The notes under the pieces: generated by a model
The model's input: only the letters and a program-made list of their open reading frames with translations
What the model was told of the DNA's origin: nothing
Databases searched by the model: none
Shown: positions 6,843-12,434 of the stretch, piece after piece
Layout of the letters: every line of letters begins with the position of its first letter
How positions within the stretch are numbered: the first letter of the stretch is position 1
Translations under genes and position numbers: made by a program
From: a virus
Virus record (IMG/VR): IMGVR_UViG_3300021960_000335
Span: 1 to 30,314 of that record
Direction: 5' to 3' (one strand)
DNA length: 30,314 bases

Positions 6843-6847
6843 TAAAA
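6833..6847 (+). promoter_or_regulatory. Candidate late promoter, TATATTTATAATAAA
   Basis: The 15-base string is identical to the one at 28606-28620 and matches the repeated (A)ATATTTAT motif. It starts 21 bases before the ATG at 6854. It overlaps the end of the preceding coding region, which lowers confidence because A/T-rich codons could produce it by chance. Confidence 0.35.
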
Positions 6848-6853
6848 GATGAT

Positions 6854-7039
6854 ATGCTGACGGATAACGACATATTAGAAATACAAAATATAGTTCATTC
6901 ATGCAATTCAAATGAAGAATTGCAAGAAAAACTTAAAATGTATTTTTTAGTAAATGTTGAAAATCTTAAAGGTGTCGACCCGGCTAGATTAGCATGGATA
7001 GTATATCAAAATATTATACAAAATAAATCGTTAAGATGA
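6854..7039 (+). CDS. Hypothetical small protein, 61 aa
   Basis: Helical, acidic 61-aa protein starting MLTDNDILEIQNIVHSC and containing SNEELQEKLKMYF and ARLAWIVYQNIIQ. No family recognised. ATGA overlap with the next gene (7036-7039) implies coupled translation. Its coding status is supported by that overlap and by a promoter-like motif 21 bases before the start, but the small size leaves some doubt. Confidence 0.6.
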   Translation: MLTDNDILEIQNIVHSCNSNEELQEKLKMYFLVNVENLKGVDPARLAWIVYQNIIQNKSLR

Positions 7040-7479
7040 ATATATTCAATAACATACAAGTATCGAGTGCAGAACTTGATTATGTAATTGGCTTATCTGC
7101 TATTGATCGTATACAGTATTTATTTGAAGTTTATGATATTGAAATTCACCGGCTAAAAAATCCAAATTTAAATCTTCGAGATTTCTTTAATGAACTAGAA
7201 ACTGATGATGTAGAAAACGAAACATTTTCAGAAACATTTGACGCGGGTGAAACTGGCAAAAGCCAGCACCGTGTTGATGTAATGGTTGATGACCAAAATA
7301 TTTTGATTGAATCAAATAGTTTAAAGGCATTGCGAATCATTAAATCGAGATTTATTGAAAATGGCTTTATATTGTGGCGTGATAAGGAAACTGAAAAGAT
7401 GTTTAAACGAGATAAAATTACTAAATATCTTCGAGTTTTTAAAATTGTTAGTCAAATAGATCCATTTTGTTATAATTAA
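7036..7479 (+). CDS. Hypothetical phage protein, 147 aa
   Basis: Unrecognised soluble protein. N-terminal helices (AELDYVIGLSAIDRIQYLFE), an acidic middle (FFNELETDDVENETFSETFD), and a C-terminal alpha/beta half with HRVDVMVDDQNILIE and a terminal part KYLRVFKIVSQIDPF. No cysteine clusters, signal peptide or membrane helix. It overlaps the previous small gene by four bases and is followed at once by a promoter-like motif and a hairpin terminator, so it closes this transcription unit. Confidence 0.7.
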   Translation: MNIFNNIQVSSAELDYVIGLSAIDRIQYLFEVYDIEIHRLKNPNLNLRDFFNELETDDVENETFSETFDAGETGKSQHRVDVMVDDQNILIESNSLKALRIIKSRFIENGFILWRDKETEKMFKRDKITKYLRVFKIVSQIDPFCYN

Positions 7480-7480
7480 C

Positions 7481-7490
7481 ATATTTATAT
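7481..7490 (+). promoter_or_regulatory. Candidate late promoter, ATATTTATAT
   Basis: ATATTTATATGAAA at 7481-7494 is identical to the string at 26612-26625 upstream of a virion gene. Here it lies 83 bases before the hsp20 ATG and directly in front of a hairpin. If initiation falls about 10 bases downstream, the transcript would start inside the hairpin's left arm. Confidence 0.45.
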
Positions 7491-7491
7491 G

Positions 7492-7515
7492 AAAGACACG
7501 GAAGGTCTTTTTATT
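7492..7515 (+). terminator. Hairpin terminator between the 147-aa gene and hsp20
   Basis: AAAGAC (7492-7497) pairs perfectly with GTCTTT (7505-7510) across the 7-base loop ACGGAAG, followed by TTATT. Stem is short (6 bp, 2 GC pairs), so termination may be partial. Confidence 0.5.
7498..7511 (+). repeat. Left copy of 14-bp inverted repeat flanking hsp20
   Basis: ACGGAAGGTCTTTT here is exactly the reverse complement of AAAAGACCTTCCGT at 7984-7997. The two copies bracket the hsp20 gene. The left copy overlaps the loop and right arm of the terminator hairpin. Confidence 0.75.
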
Positions 7516-7550
7516 AATAATAACGGTTAGCTAATGCAACCAAAAAACAC

Positions 7551-7556
7551 AGGAGG
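7551..7556 (+). promoter_or_regulatory. Strong Shine-Dalgarno of hsp20
   Basis: AGGAGG is followed by seven bases and the ATG at 7564. It decides the start: an upstream in-frame ATG at 7534 would place this site inside the coding region. Perfect sites like this are rare in the window, where most starts follow A/T-only leaders. Confidence 0.75.
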
Positions 7557-7563
7557 TTTAACT

Positions 7564-7977
7564 ATGACATTAATGAATGAACGAATGCTCAATGATTTAG
7601 ATTTAGTATTCAAAAATTTCTTCGATCAAAAACCTTATACTTCAGTTCGTGAAAGTAAAATAGGGTATCCAGTAGACATTATTAGAGATAAAGACCATGT
7701 TCGATTTGAAATTGCCGCTGTTGGCTTAGAAAAGTCGGATATTGAAATTACACTCGAAGGCGAAACATTACGAGTATCTCATAAACCAGATAGAGGATTA
7801 GAAACTGATAAAGTTTATATCCATCGTGGTATTGCTCGTAGATCTTTTGATTTAGCATGGAAAATATCAAATGACTTAGACCTAAGTTCGGCTTCTGCAT
7901 GCATGGATAAAGGGCTTCTTACAATTGAAATTCCATTTGCTGAATCAAGAGCACCAAAACAATTAAAGATCAAATAA
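7564..7977 (+). CDS. hsp20: Small heat shock protein, Hsp20/alpha-crystallin family
   Basis: The 137-aa protein holds an alpha-crystallin domain at about residues 34-128: YPVDIIRDKDHVRFEIAAVG (family 'P.vDi.e.dd.y.i.aelPG'), the turn LEKSDIEITLEGETLRVS, an IHRGIARRSFDLAW strand pair, and the closing G-x-L-x-I-x-x-P motif (GLLTIEIP). The N-terminal arm is short (MTLMNERMLNDLDLVFKNFF) and the C-terminal tail basic (KQLKIK), without the usual I-x-I oligomerisation motif except possibly L-K-I. Hsp20 proteins are ATP-independent holdases; copies are common in T4-like marine phages, where they are thought to help virion protein folding. Start chosen at 7564 by the AGGAGG site. It is an isolated gene flanked by the inverted repeat. 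Confidence 0.93.
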   Translation: MTLMNERMLNDLDLVFKNFFDQKPYTSVRESKIGYPVDIIRDKDHVRFEIAAVGLEKSDIEITLEGETLRVSHKPDRGLETDKVYIHRGIARRSFDLAWKISNDLDLSSASACMDKGLLTIEIPFAESRAPKQLKIK

Positions 7978-7983
7978 CGCACT

Positions 7984-7997
7984 AAAAGACCTTCCGT
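7984..7997 (-). repeat. Right copy of 14-bp inverted repeat flanking hsp20
   Basis: AAAAGACCTTCCGT is the reverse complement of 7498-7511. It lies six bases after the hsp20 stop and directly before the ATG at 7998, so it also forms the leader of the next gene. Confidence 0.75.
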
Positions 7998-8201
7998 ATG
8001 CTTTGTTATCCAATAATTCAATTTCAAGATAAGTTATATCATGTAAAAAGAAAAATCCGAGAATCGCATAGTCCTATTATAGATGCTTGGAAAGAGGTTA
8101 CAAATTCTGATACAGTACTTAGAAAGGATGGATACTTTTGGTTTGTTGAAGAAATAGTAGAAGTAGAAATTGAAGAATTTACACCATGGGAAGATGCTTA
8201 A
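7998..8201 (+). CDS. Hypothetical small protein, 67 aa
   Basis: Begins MLCYPIIQFQDKLYHVKRKI, has a helix (HSPIIDAWKEVTNSDTVLRK) and an acidic C-terminus (FVEEIVEVEIEEFTPWEDA). No family recognised. The ATG follows the right copy of the hsp20 inverted repeat without a Shine-Dalgarno. The last five codons and the stop contribute the left arm of a 10-bp terminator hairpin, so the 3' end of the reading frame doubles as a terminator element. Confidence 0.65.
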   Translation: MLCYPIIQFQDKLYHVKRKIRESHSPIIDAWKEVTNSDTVLRKDGYFWFVEEIVEVEIEEFTPWEDA

Positions 8202-8222
8202 TTGGATCTTCCCATTTTTTTC
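8186..8222 (+). terminator. Strong hairpin terminator overlapping a gene end
   Basis: ATGGGAAGAT (8186-8195) pairs perfectly over 10 bp with ATCTTCCCAT (8206-8215) across the loop GCTTAATTGG, followed by a run of T to 8221. This is the strongest intrinsic terminator in the window. The T run is shared with the promoter motif that follows. Confidence 0.88.
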
Positions 8223-8236
8223 CTTATAATAAATAA
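8215..8236 (+). promoter_or_regulatory. Candidate early/middle promoter, T-tract class
   Basis: TTTTTTTCCTTATAATAAAT begins 36 bases before the ATG at 8251 and matches the T-tract motif at 4416, 9186 and 11621. It overlaps the tail of the terminator at 8186-8222, forming a back-to-back terminator and promoter. Confidence 0.45.
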
Positions 8237-8250
8237 AAAAAGAGTTACAA

Positions 8251-8463
8251 ATGAAAAACATTAAATTGGTAGAATCAGAAGCAAGTATTTTTGATGATAA
8301 TGCATTATCTTCAGTTAGATTAGAAAATGAAACGAGAGAACAATACAAAGCTCGTTTAAAAGAAAATAAAAATTTCATGAAGATGTATAAACGATTCGGC
8401 AGAGAACGTTTTAAACAATTTATGAATTTTATGAAACAAATGGGAGAACGGGGTGCAGAATAA
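8251..8463 (+). CDS. Hypothetical basic helical protein, 70 aa
   Basis: MKNIKLVESEASIFDDNALS is followed by a long basic, Met/Phe-rich helix (YKARLKENKNFMKMYKRFGRERF, key part NFMKMYKRFGRERFKQFMNF). The helix is amphipathic and could bind nucleic acid or a partner protein. No family recognised. The leader AGAGTTACAA resembles that of the HD gene (CAGTTACGA), and both follow the T-tract promoter motif. The 3' end overlaps the next gene by 11 bases. Confidence 0.65.
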   Translation: MKNIKLVESEASIFDDNALSSVRLENETREQYKARLKENKNFMKMYKRFGRERFKQFMNFMKQMGERGAE

Positions 8464-8686
8464 TACATTTATTCCAATAATAGCAAAAAATGGAGAAAAA
8501 CATTATGTAAATACATCCCATATTATTGATTTATATGATGTAATACCTAATAATAGTCCATCTTATTGTATAGTTTATTTAACACACGGAAAGTCATTTT
8601 CTACAGATGAATTAGCTGTTTCTATTATTGAAAAAATACTTTTATCAAATGGCCAAGCAAAAGATACCAACTTCAATTCAAAATAA
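8453..8686 (+). CDS. Hypothetical small protein, GTG start, 77 aa
   Basis: The frame opens with GTG at 8453 inside the end of the 70-aa gene, preceded by GGAG at about 8442, and no in-frame ATG is available near the start. The product (M/V-QNNTFIPIIAKNGEKHYVNT, then SHIIDLYDVIPNNSPSYCIV) looks like a small beta-rich protein of LytTR-like or single-sheet size with an alpha-helical C-terminus (DELAVSIIEKILLS). No function recognised. It overlaps the next gene by 38 bases. Confidence 0.6.
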   Translation: MQNNTFIPIIAKNGEKHYVNTSHIIDLYDVIPNNSPSYCIVYLTHGKSFSTDELAVSIIEKILLSNGQAKDTNFNSK

Positions 8687-9185
8687 ATTTAATCGCCAGC
8701 AATTCAAAGTTGGCGATTATGTTTATATTAATTTCTTAGGCGAAAAATTATACGGTTATGTTAAAAAGATTACAGAACGCTCTGGTACGTTTACGTACAT
8801 GGTTCAAACAAGTACTTATAGTTACCCGTGCGGCATTCAGATTGAAGAGTATGAAAGCGGTACCGCAGGAAATATACTCTTCAATGACACAAAGCGGATC
8901 GGGTCTGAAGAAATTAAACGAAGATTTGACGTTGGAACAATACCTAGAGTCATCACAAGGTCAGCAAGCCCTGAGCCTCGCCAGGACAAAGTTGAGCGAA
9001 CAGATGCTAATAACACTATCAGCAAAGTATCACCAAAACGACGAAAAACCAAGCAGCCCAGAACTGTGGATGTACAGCCTTGCGATAACGGAAATACTCA
9101 AAGTAATAGAACAAGAAGAAAAAGCTATTCAAAACTTGACGAAGCAATAGAAAAACAAAAGAATTTTCTTAGGAAATTTACATAA
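8649..9185 (+). CDS. Hypothetical protein with barrel-like N-domain and basic tail, 178 aa
   Basis: The N-terminal domain (FKVGDYVYINFLGEKLYGYV, ITERSGTFTYMVQTSTYSYPCGI, then SGTAGNILFNDTKRIGSEE) has the G-D-x-V-x-x-x-F-L-G-E pattern of a small SH3-like barrel. From about residue 95 the protein becomes low-complexity and very basic (SPKRRKTKQPRT, NRTRRKSYSK) before a short helix (KLDEAIEKQKNFLRKF). ATG 8649 is preferred to an upstream alternative at 8628 because the family-like domain begins MAKQKIPTS and 8649 is the first ATG. The basic tail is encoded across the same DNA as the nested frame at 8884-9150; the unusual composition may result from that overlap. Confidence 0.7.
   Translation: MAKQKIPTSIQNKFNRQQFKVGDYVYINFLGEKLYGYVKKITERSGTFTYMVQTSTYSYPCGIQIEEYESGTAGNILFNDTKRIGSEEIKRRFDVGTIPRVITRSASPEPRQDKVERTDANNTISKVSPKRRKTKQPRTVDVQPCDNGNTQSNRTRRKSYSKLDEAIEKQKNFLRKFT
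8884..9150 (+). CDS. Out-of-frame nested gene inside the 178-aa gene, 88 aa
   Basis: ATG at 8884 opens an 88-codon frame wholly inside 8649-9185 but in another phase. The product is an ordinary-looking helical protein (LTLEQYLESSQGQQALSLAR, LSEQMLITLSAKYHQ, ELWMYSLAITEILKVIEQEE), whereas the enclosing frame becomes basic low-complexity exactly here. The stretch is clearly richer in G and C than its neighbours and the nested frame uses many G/C-ending codons (CTG, AGC, GCC, ACG) that are scarce elsewhere, as expected if both frames are constrained. Upstream there is only a weak AGGAAA about 12 bases before the ATG. It may be that only one of the two frames is translated over this part. Confidence 0.5.
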   Translation: MTQSGSGLKKLNEDLTLEQYLESSQGQQALSLARTKLSEQMLITLSAKYHQNDEKPSSPELWMYSLAITEILKVIEQEEKAIQNLTKQ

Positions 9186-9206
9186 TTTTTCTTATAATAT
9201 AAAAAA
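9186..9206 (+). promoter_or_regulatory. Candidate early/middle promoter, T-tract class
   Basis: TTTTTCTTATAATATAAAA begins 29 bases before the UV-endonuclease ATG and matches the T-tract motif seen at 4416, 8215 and 11621. No convincing hairpin precedes it. Confidence 0.45.
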
Positions 9207-9214
9207 GAAACATT

Positions 9215-10237
9215 ATGGTTAGATATGGGTATTGTTGCATCAACATGGAGTTGGGCAAGCAAAAAATTCGTACGGGTCGTACGATGATTCAGCGAAAATT
9301 TGAAGAAGGTGGTTTGCAACTTGCTTCTGATATATCTTTAGAAAATGCAATGGATTTGCTTCCTATACTTCAGTGGAATGAAGAGAGAGGCATTCGATTG
9401 TTTCGAATTGGCTCTGAGATATTTCCTCGTTGGAATCATTACAAACTAGAAGATTTACCCGAAATTGATCTTATTGCAGACATACTTCGTGAAGCGGGCG
9501 ATTATGCTCGTGAACATGGACATCGACTTACTACACATCCAGGTCCGTTCAACATCTTAGGTTCTCCAGATCCGGTTGTAGTAGACAATACAATTGTTAG
9601 TCTCGAACGACATTCAGAGATGTTTGATTTGTTAGGTTATGATGATGCTACTCCTGATAACCTTATCAATATTCATATAGGTGCTACTTATGGCGATAAG
9701 CCTAATACGATTGCCAGATGGCTTCGTAATTTTGATCGCTTGTCAGATCGCCTTAAAGCTCGCTTAGTTGTAGAGAATGATGACAAGGCTTCAATGTATT
9801 CTGTACGAGATCTTTATGAAATGGTACATAAGCAGACAGGCACTCCGGTTACTTTTGATTATTGGCATCACAAATTCAATACCGGTGATTTGTCTGAAGA
9901 AGAAGCTTTCTATATGGCTCGAGAAACATACGAGGTTCATGGCGTTACCCAATGTACCCATTATTCTGAATCTCGTCGCAAAGAATACCAAAAGAAGTTA
10001 GAATTGGTTTGTGAACAACACAATATTCCATTTGACAAATTAGAAGAATGGCCGACATTTGAAAAGTTATACAAAGAATTCAGCAAGATCAAAGAACAGG
10101 CACATAGTGATTATATCTTAGAATTACCTAATACTTATGATGTTGATGATTTAGACATCGAGGTTGAAGCTAAAGCAAAAGAACAGTCATTGTTGCAAAT
10201 TGGGTTGTACGAAACACCACAGATTTTACAAGATTAA
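9215..10237 (+). CDS. uvsE: UV-damage endonuclease (UvdE/UvsE family)
   Basis: UvdE enzymes are metal-dependent TIM-barrel nucleases that nick DNA 5' of UV photoproducts and start alternative excision repair. The N-terminus VRYGYCCINM fits the family's 'iRlGYvcin' start. Expected metal and active-site residues can be placed: H108 (THPGPFN), H133 (ERHSEMF), H154 (NIHIGATYG), E187 (VVENDD), D215 and H218 (FDYWHH), H249 with E252 (THYSES). The segment RLFRIGSEIFPRWNHY is the family's 'yRiSS.ifP' region. Length is 340 aa against roughly 280-320 for bacterial enzymes; the extra length is an acidic C-terminal tail after about residue 295. A phage copy would protect genomes from sunlight damage, which suits a surface-water habitat. 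It stands as the first gene after a promoter-like motif. Confidence 0.93.
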   Translation: MVRYGYCCINMELGKQKIRTGRTMIQRKFEEGGLQLASDISLENAMDLLPILQWNEERGIRLFRIGSEIFPRWNHYKLEDLPEIDLIADILREAGDYAREHGHRLTTHPGPFNILGSPDPVVVDNTIVSLERHSEMFDLLGYDDATPDNLINIHIGATYGDKPNTIARWLRNFDRLSDRLKARLVVENDDKASMYSVRDLYEMVHKQTGTPVTFDYWHHKFNTGDLSEEEAFYMARETYEVHGVTQCTHYSESRRKEYQKKLELVCEQHNIPFDKLEEWPTFEKLYKEFSKIKEQAHSDYILELPNTYDVDDLDIEVEAKAKEQSLLQIGLYETPQILQD

Positions 10238-10246
10238 TATTTATAT
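10236..10246 (+). promoter_or_regulatory. Candidate late promoter, AATATTTATAT
   Basis: Matches the repeated late-type motif and begins 23 bases before the ATG at 10259. It overlaps the last two bases of the UV-endonuclease stop codon and is followed by AAAAGGAAAGTT, which carries a weak AAGGAA ribosome-binding site. Confidence 0.5.
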
Positions 10247-10258
10247 AAAAGGAAAGTT

Positions 10259-10438
10259 ATGGCACATTATCGTTTTAAAGCAAAAATTTCTGATGACATG
10301 GTAGACGCCATGGAAATTATTAAAAGTGCAGGAAAGTCTATTGCAGCAGGTCATGCAGACAAAAATGCAATACTAACAAATTTAACTGCTGCTTATAGAA
10401 AATTAGAATCAGCAAAGTATTATTTAGATAGAGAATAG
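10259..10438 (+). CDS. Hypothetical small helical protein, 59 aa
   Basis: ATG at 10259 (after AAAGGAAAGTT) opens a 59-codon frame ending at TAG 10436-10438. The product starts MAHYRFKAKISDDMVDAMEI and is helical and amphipathic, with KSIAAGHADKNAILTNL and a C-terminal KLESAKYYLDRE. No family recognised. The last base of its stop is the first base of the GTG that starts the membrane protein, so the two are probably translated together; a small partner of that protein is an attractive but unproven idea. Confidence 0.7.
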   Translation: MAHYRFKAKISDDMVDAMEIIKSAGKSIAAGHADKNAILTNLTAAYRKLESAKYYLDRE

Positions 10439-11418
10439 TGAAAAATGTTTTTCCATACATTGTATACGCTTCAGCATTTGCATTAGCCGGCAGTGCTGCC
10501 TATTACAGTGTATTCGGATTAAGCAAACTATTTTCAGCTCAGGCATTAGCTGTTGTCATAATGGCTGGTACTTTAGAAATATCTAAACTTATTACTGCAT
10601 CGTATCTTCATCGATATTGGAAACGCATAGGACTTTTATTAAAGACCTATCTTGTTACTGCAGTATTTGTGTTGATGTTTATTACATCTATAGGTATATA
10701 TGGATTTTTAGTATCAGCGTATCAAACAACAGCAGATCAGCTTACAGTATTAGACAAACAAGTAGATGTAATTGAGTTGAAGCGTGAAAGATTTCAAACG
10801 CAACTAGATGAATATTCTGCAGAAAAGAAACAATTAAGTGAATCAATATCAGAATTATCTAAAGGTTTATCTAACAATGTAATTCAATATCGTGATAAAG
10901 AAACTGGTGAAATTATAACAACAACATCGTCCTCTACTCGTAAAGTTTTAGAAAGACAACTTGATGATTCTAAACAACAAAGAAATACAGTAAATTTAAA
11001 AATAGAATCATTAACTGATTCAATTACTAGTTTGGATTTGCAAGTATTAGATATAGAATCAAATAACGATGTTGCTGCAGAATTAGGCCCGTTGCGATAT
11101 GTAGCTGAATTAACTAATCAACCAATGAATCAGGTTGTGAATTGGTTCATTCTTATTTTTATTTTTGTGTTTGATCCGTTAGCAGTAACCTTACTAATTG
11201 CAGCACAAATTGCAAATAAAAAAACAGATATGACCGAACAAGATGTAAAAGATGGATTGTATGATGATTGGGATTCAACTCTTAATGATGGTTTGGATGA
11301 CACGTTAGCAGCAGAAGAATTTGAAGTCGACGATATTGAATGGCTTCAAAAACAAGCTGAACGGGAAGAATTATATCAAGAAAAGAAAAAAACAAATAGA
11401 CCTAAAATTATATCATAA
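10438..11418 (+). CDS. Membrane protein with four helices and a long coiled coil, 326 aa
   Basis: Start is GTG at 10438, overlapping the previous TAG (TAGTG). Hydrophobic segments lie at about residues 5-30, 34-58, 68-94 and 233-258. Between the third and fourth is a roughly 110-residue charged helical region (about 98-208, with DKQVDVIELKRERFQTQLDE and SITSLDLQVLDIE) expected to form a coiled coil on one side of the membrane. The C-terminal tail (260-326) is strongly acidic then basic. The order of three helices, coiled coil and a last helix resembles DUF4407-type membrane proteins, a comparison from topology rather than motifs. Possible roles are membrane remodelling, superinfection exclusion or anchoring of phage factories; none is shown. 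Confidence 0.75.
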   Translation: MKNVFPYIVYASAFALAGSAAYYSVFGLSKLFSAQALAVVIMAGTLEISKLITASYLHRYWKRIGLLLKTYLVTAVFVLMFITSIGIYGFLVSAYQTTADQLTVLDKQVDVIELKRERFQTQLDEYSAEKKQLSESISELSKGLSNNVIQYRDKETGEIITTTSSSTRKVLERQLDDSKQQRNTVNLKIESLTDSITSLDLQVLDIESNNDVAAELGPLRYVAELTNQPMNQVVNWFILIFIFVFDPLAVTLLIAAQIANKKTDMTEQDVKDGLYDDWDSTLNDGLDDTLAAEEFEVDDIEWLQKQAEREELYQEKKKTNRPKIIS

Positions 11419-11421
11419 GTT

Positions 11422-11619
11422 ATGGCAAAAAAGAAGTTACGATCAGATGGTTATGTTACCATGAAATGTAAATTATGTTCAAACAAAGTAGAACGTGTTG
11501 ATTCTTCAGCAAAATCAGTAATGTGCTGGGAGTGTACACATTTATATACTGAAGGATATTCTTTACAAGAAATTTCAGAAATGGGTGAAAAAGAAAGAAG
11601 TGTTATCTTTGTTAGATAA
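11422..11619 (+). CDS. Small zinc-ribbon-like protein, 65 aa
   Basis: Two Cys pairs (C-x-x-C in MKCKLCSNK and C-x-x-C in VMCWECTHL, spaced about 16 residues) can bind a zinc ion. The N-terminus MAKKKLRSDGYVTMKC is basic. Such small phage proteins are common beside replication or transcription genes and may bind nucleic acid or a host RNA polymerase; the specific role is unknown. Its coding sequence starts three bases after the membrane protein stop, and the final codons supply most of the hairpin terminator at 11602-11627. Confidence 0.75.
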   Translation: MAKKKLRSDGYVTMKCKLCSNKVERVDSSAKSVMCWECTHLYTEGYSLQEISEMGEKERSVIFVR

Positions 11620-11627
11620 CTTTTTTT
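11602..11627 (+). terminator. Hairpin terminator at the end of the zinc-ribbon gene
   Basis: GTTATCT (11602-11608) pairs perfectly with AGATAAC (11614-11620) around TTGTT, followed by seven T. The hairpin includes the final codons and the TAA of the gene. The stem is A/T-rich (7 bp with two GC pairs), so efficiency is uncertain. Confidence 0.7.
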
Positions 11628-11644
11628 CATTATATTATAAATAA
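11621..11644 (+). promoter_or_regulatory. Candidate early/middle promoter, T-tract class
   Basis: TTTTTTTCATTATATTATAA begins 36 bases before the ATG at 11657, matching the T-tract motif. The T run is also the tail of the preceding terminator, as at 8215. Confidence 0.45.
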
Positions 11645-11656
11645 AAACAGTTACGA

Positions 11657-12433
11657 ATGAATCTATCCGCAGAGACAATCAAGCAAAATTGGGAAACATA
11701 TCGTTCTAGAGTAAATGAACTATTTCCTACACGAAAAGACTCGCTCAACAAAATGTATGACGAGTATGAAAATAGAATGGCTATGATGCCAGCATCTTCA
11801 GTTGCTCATTATCATAATGCATTTGCCGGTGGCTATGTTGCACACGTTTTAAATGTAATGCGTTGTGCAGAGTTACAATATAATATGTGGAAAGGCGCGG
11901 GTGCTGATATGTCTGGTTATACTTTCGAAGAATTGATGTTTGCAGCAATGCATCATGATTTAGGCAAAGCAGGATTTCCGGGCGAAGGTAATGAAGTATA
12001 CCAAGTTGAAACATCTGATTGGCATCGAAAGAATATGGGAAGGATGTATAAGCATAACGAAAATATTCCTTTCACGATGGTTCCTGATTTATCAATCTTT
12101 TTGCTTCATCAATACGGTGTTGATATGTCTTGGAATGAATATCAAGCTATCAAAATTCACGATGGTATGTATGATGATGGTAATAAACCGTACTTTGTTG
12201 CAAGAACAGCTAAAGCAAAATTAAAAACAAATTTGCCTTTAATACTTCATCATGCAGATCATATGGCAGCTCAGATTGAATATGAAACATGGAGAAATAG
12301 TCAAAACGAAATGCCACAAGTTTCTGCACCTAAAGCTAAAGAAACTAAAATGAATGCAATAAAGAATTTATCAGAAAGTAATCCAGATTCAGCAAAAAGT
12401 ATTGCTGATATATTTAGTTCATTCGGAGATTAA
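11657..12433 (+). CDS. HD-domain phosphohydrolase, 258 aa
   Basis: The metal-binding pattern of the HD superfamily is visible: H63 (YVAHVLNVM), the HD pair H100-D101 (AAMHHDLGKAG), further histidines near H151 and H168, and D201 (LPLILHHADHMAAQ). HD proteins hydrolyse phosphomonoesters, phosphodiesters or nucleotides; without a second domain the substrate cannot be told. Similar genes occur in T4-like marine phages. The N-terminal 50 residues are helical (KQNWETYRSRVNELFPTRK) and the last 40 are a flexible Lys/Ala/Ser-rich tail (VSAPKAKETKMNAIKNL). It follows the terminator and T-tract promoter. One base separates it from the next gene. Confidence 0.85.
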   Translation: MNLSAETIKQNWETYRSRVNELFPTRKDSLNKMYDEYENRMAMMPASSVAHYHNAFAGGYVAHVLNVMRCAELQYNMWKGAGADMSGYTFEELMFAAMHHDLGKAGFPGEGNEVYQVETSDWHRKNMGRMYKHNENIPFTMVPDLSIFLLHQYGVDMSWNEYQAIKIHDGMYDDGNKPYFVARTAKAKLKTNLPLILHHADHMAAQIEYETWRNSQNEMPQVSAPKAKETKMNAIKNLSESNPDSAKSIADIFSSFGD

Positions 12434-12434
12434 T

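Noticed and set aside
8758-8883. Upstream extension of the nested frame at 8884
   Set aside because: The codons before 8884 encode a non-protein-like Arg/Phe mix (an antisense-type shadow of the enclosing gene). Only the part from the ATG at 8884 looks natural.
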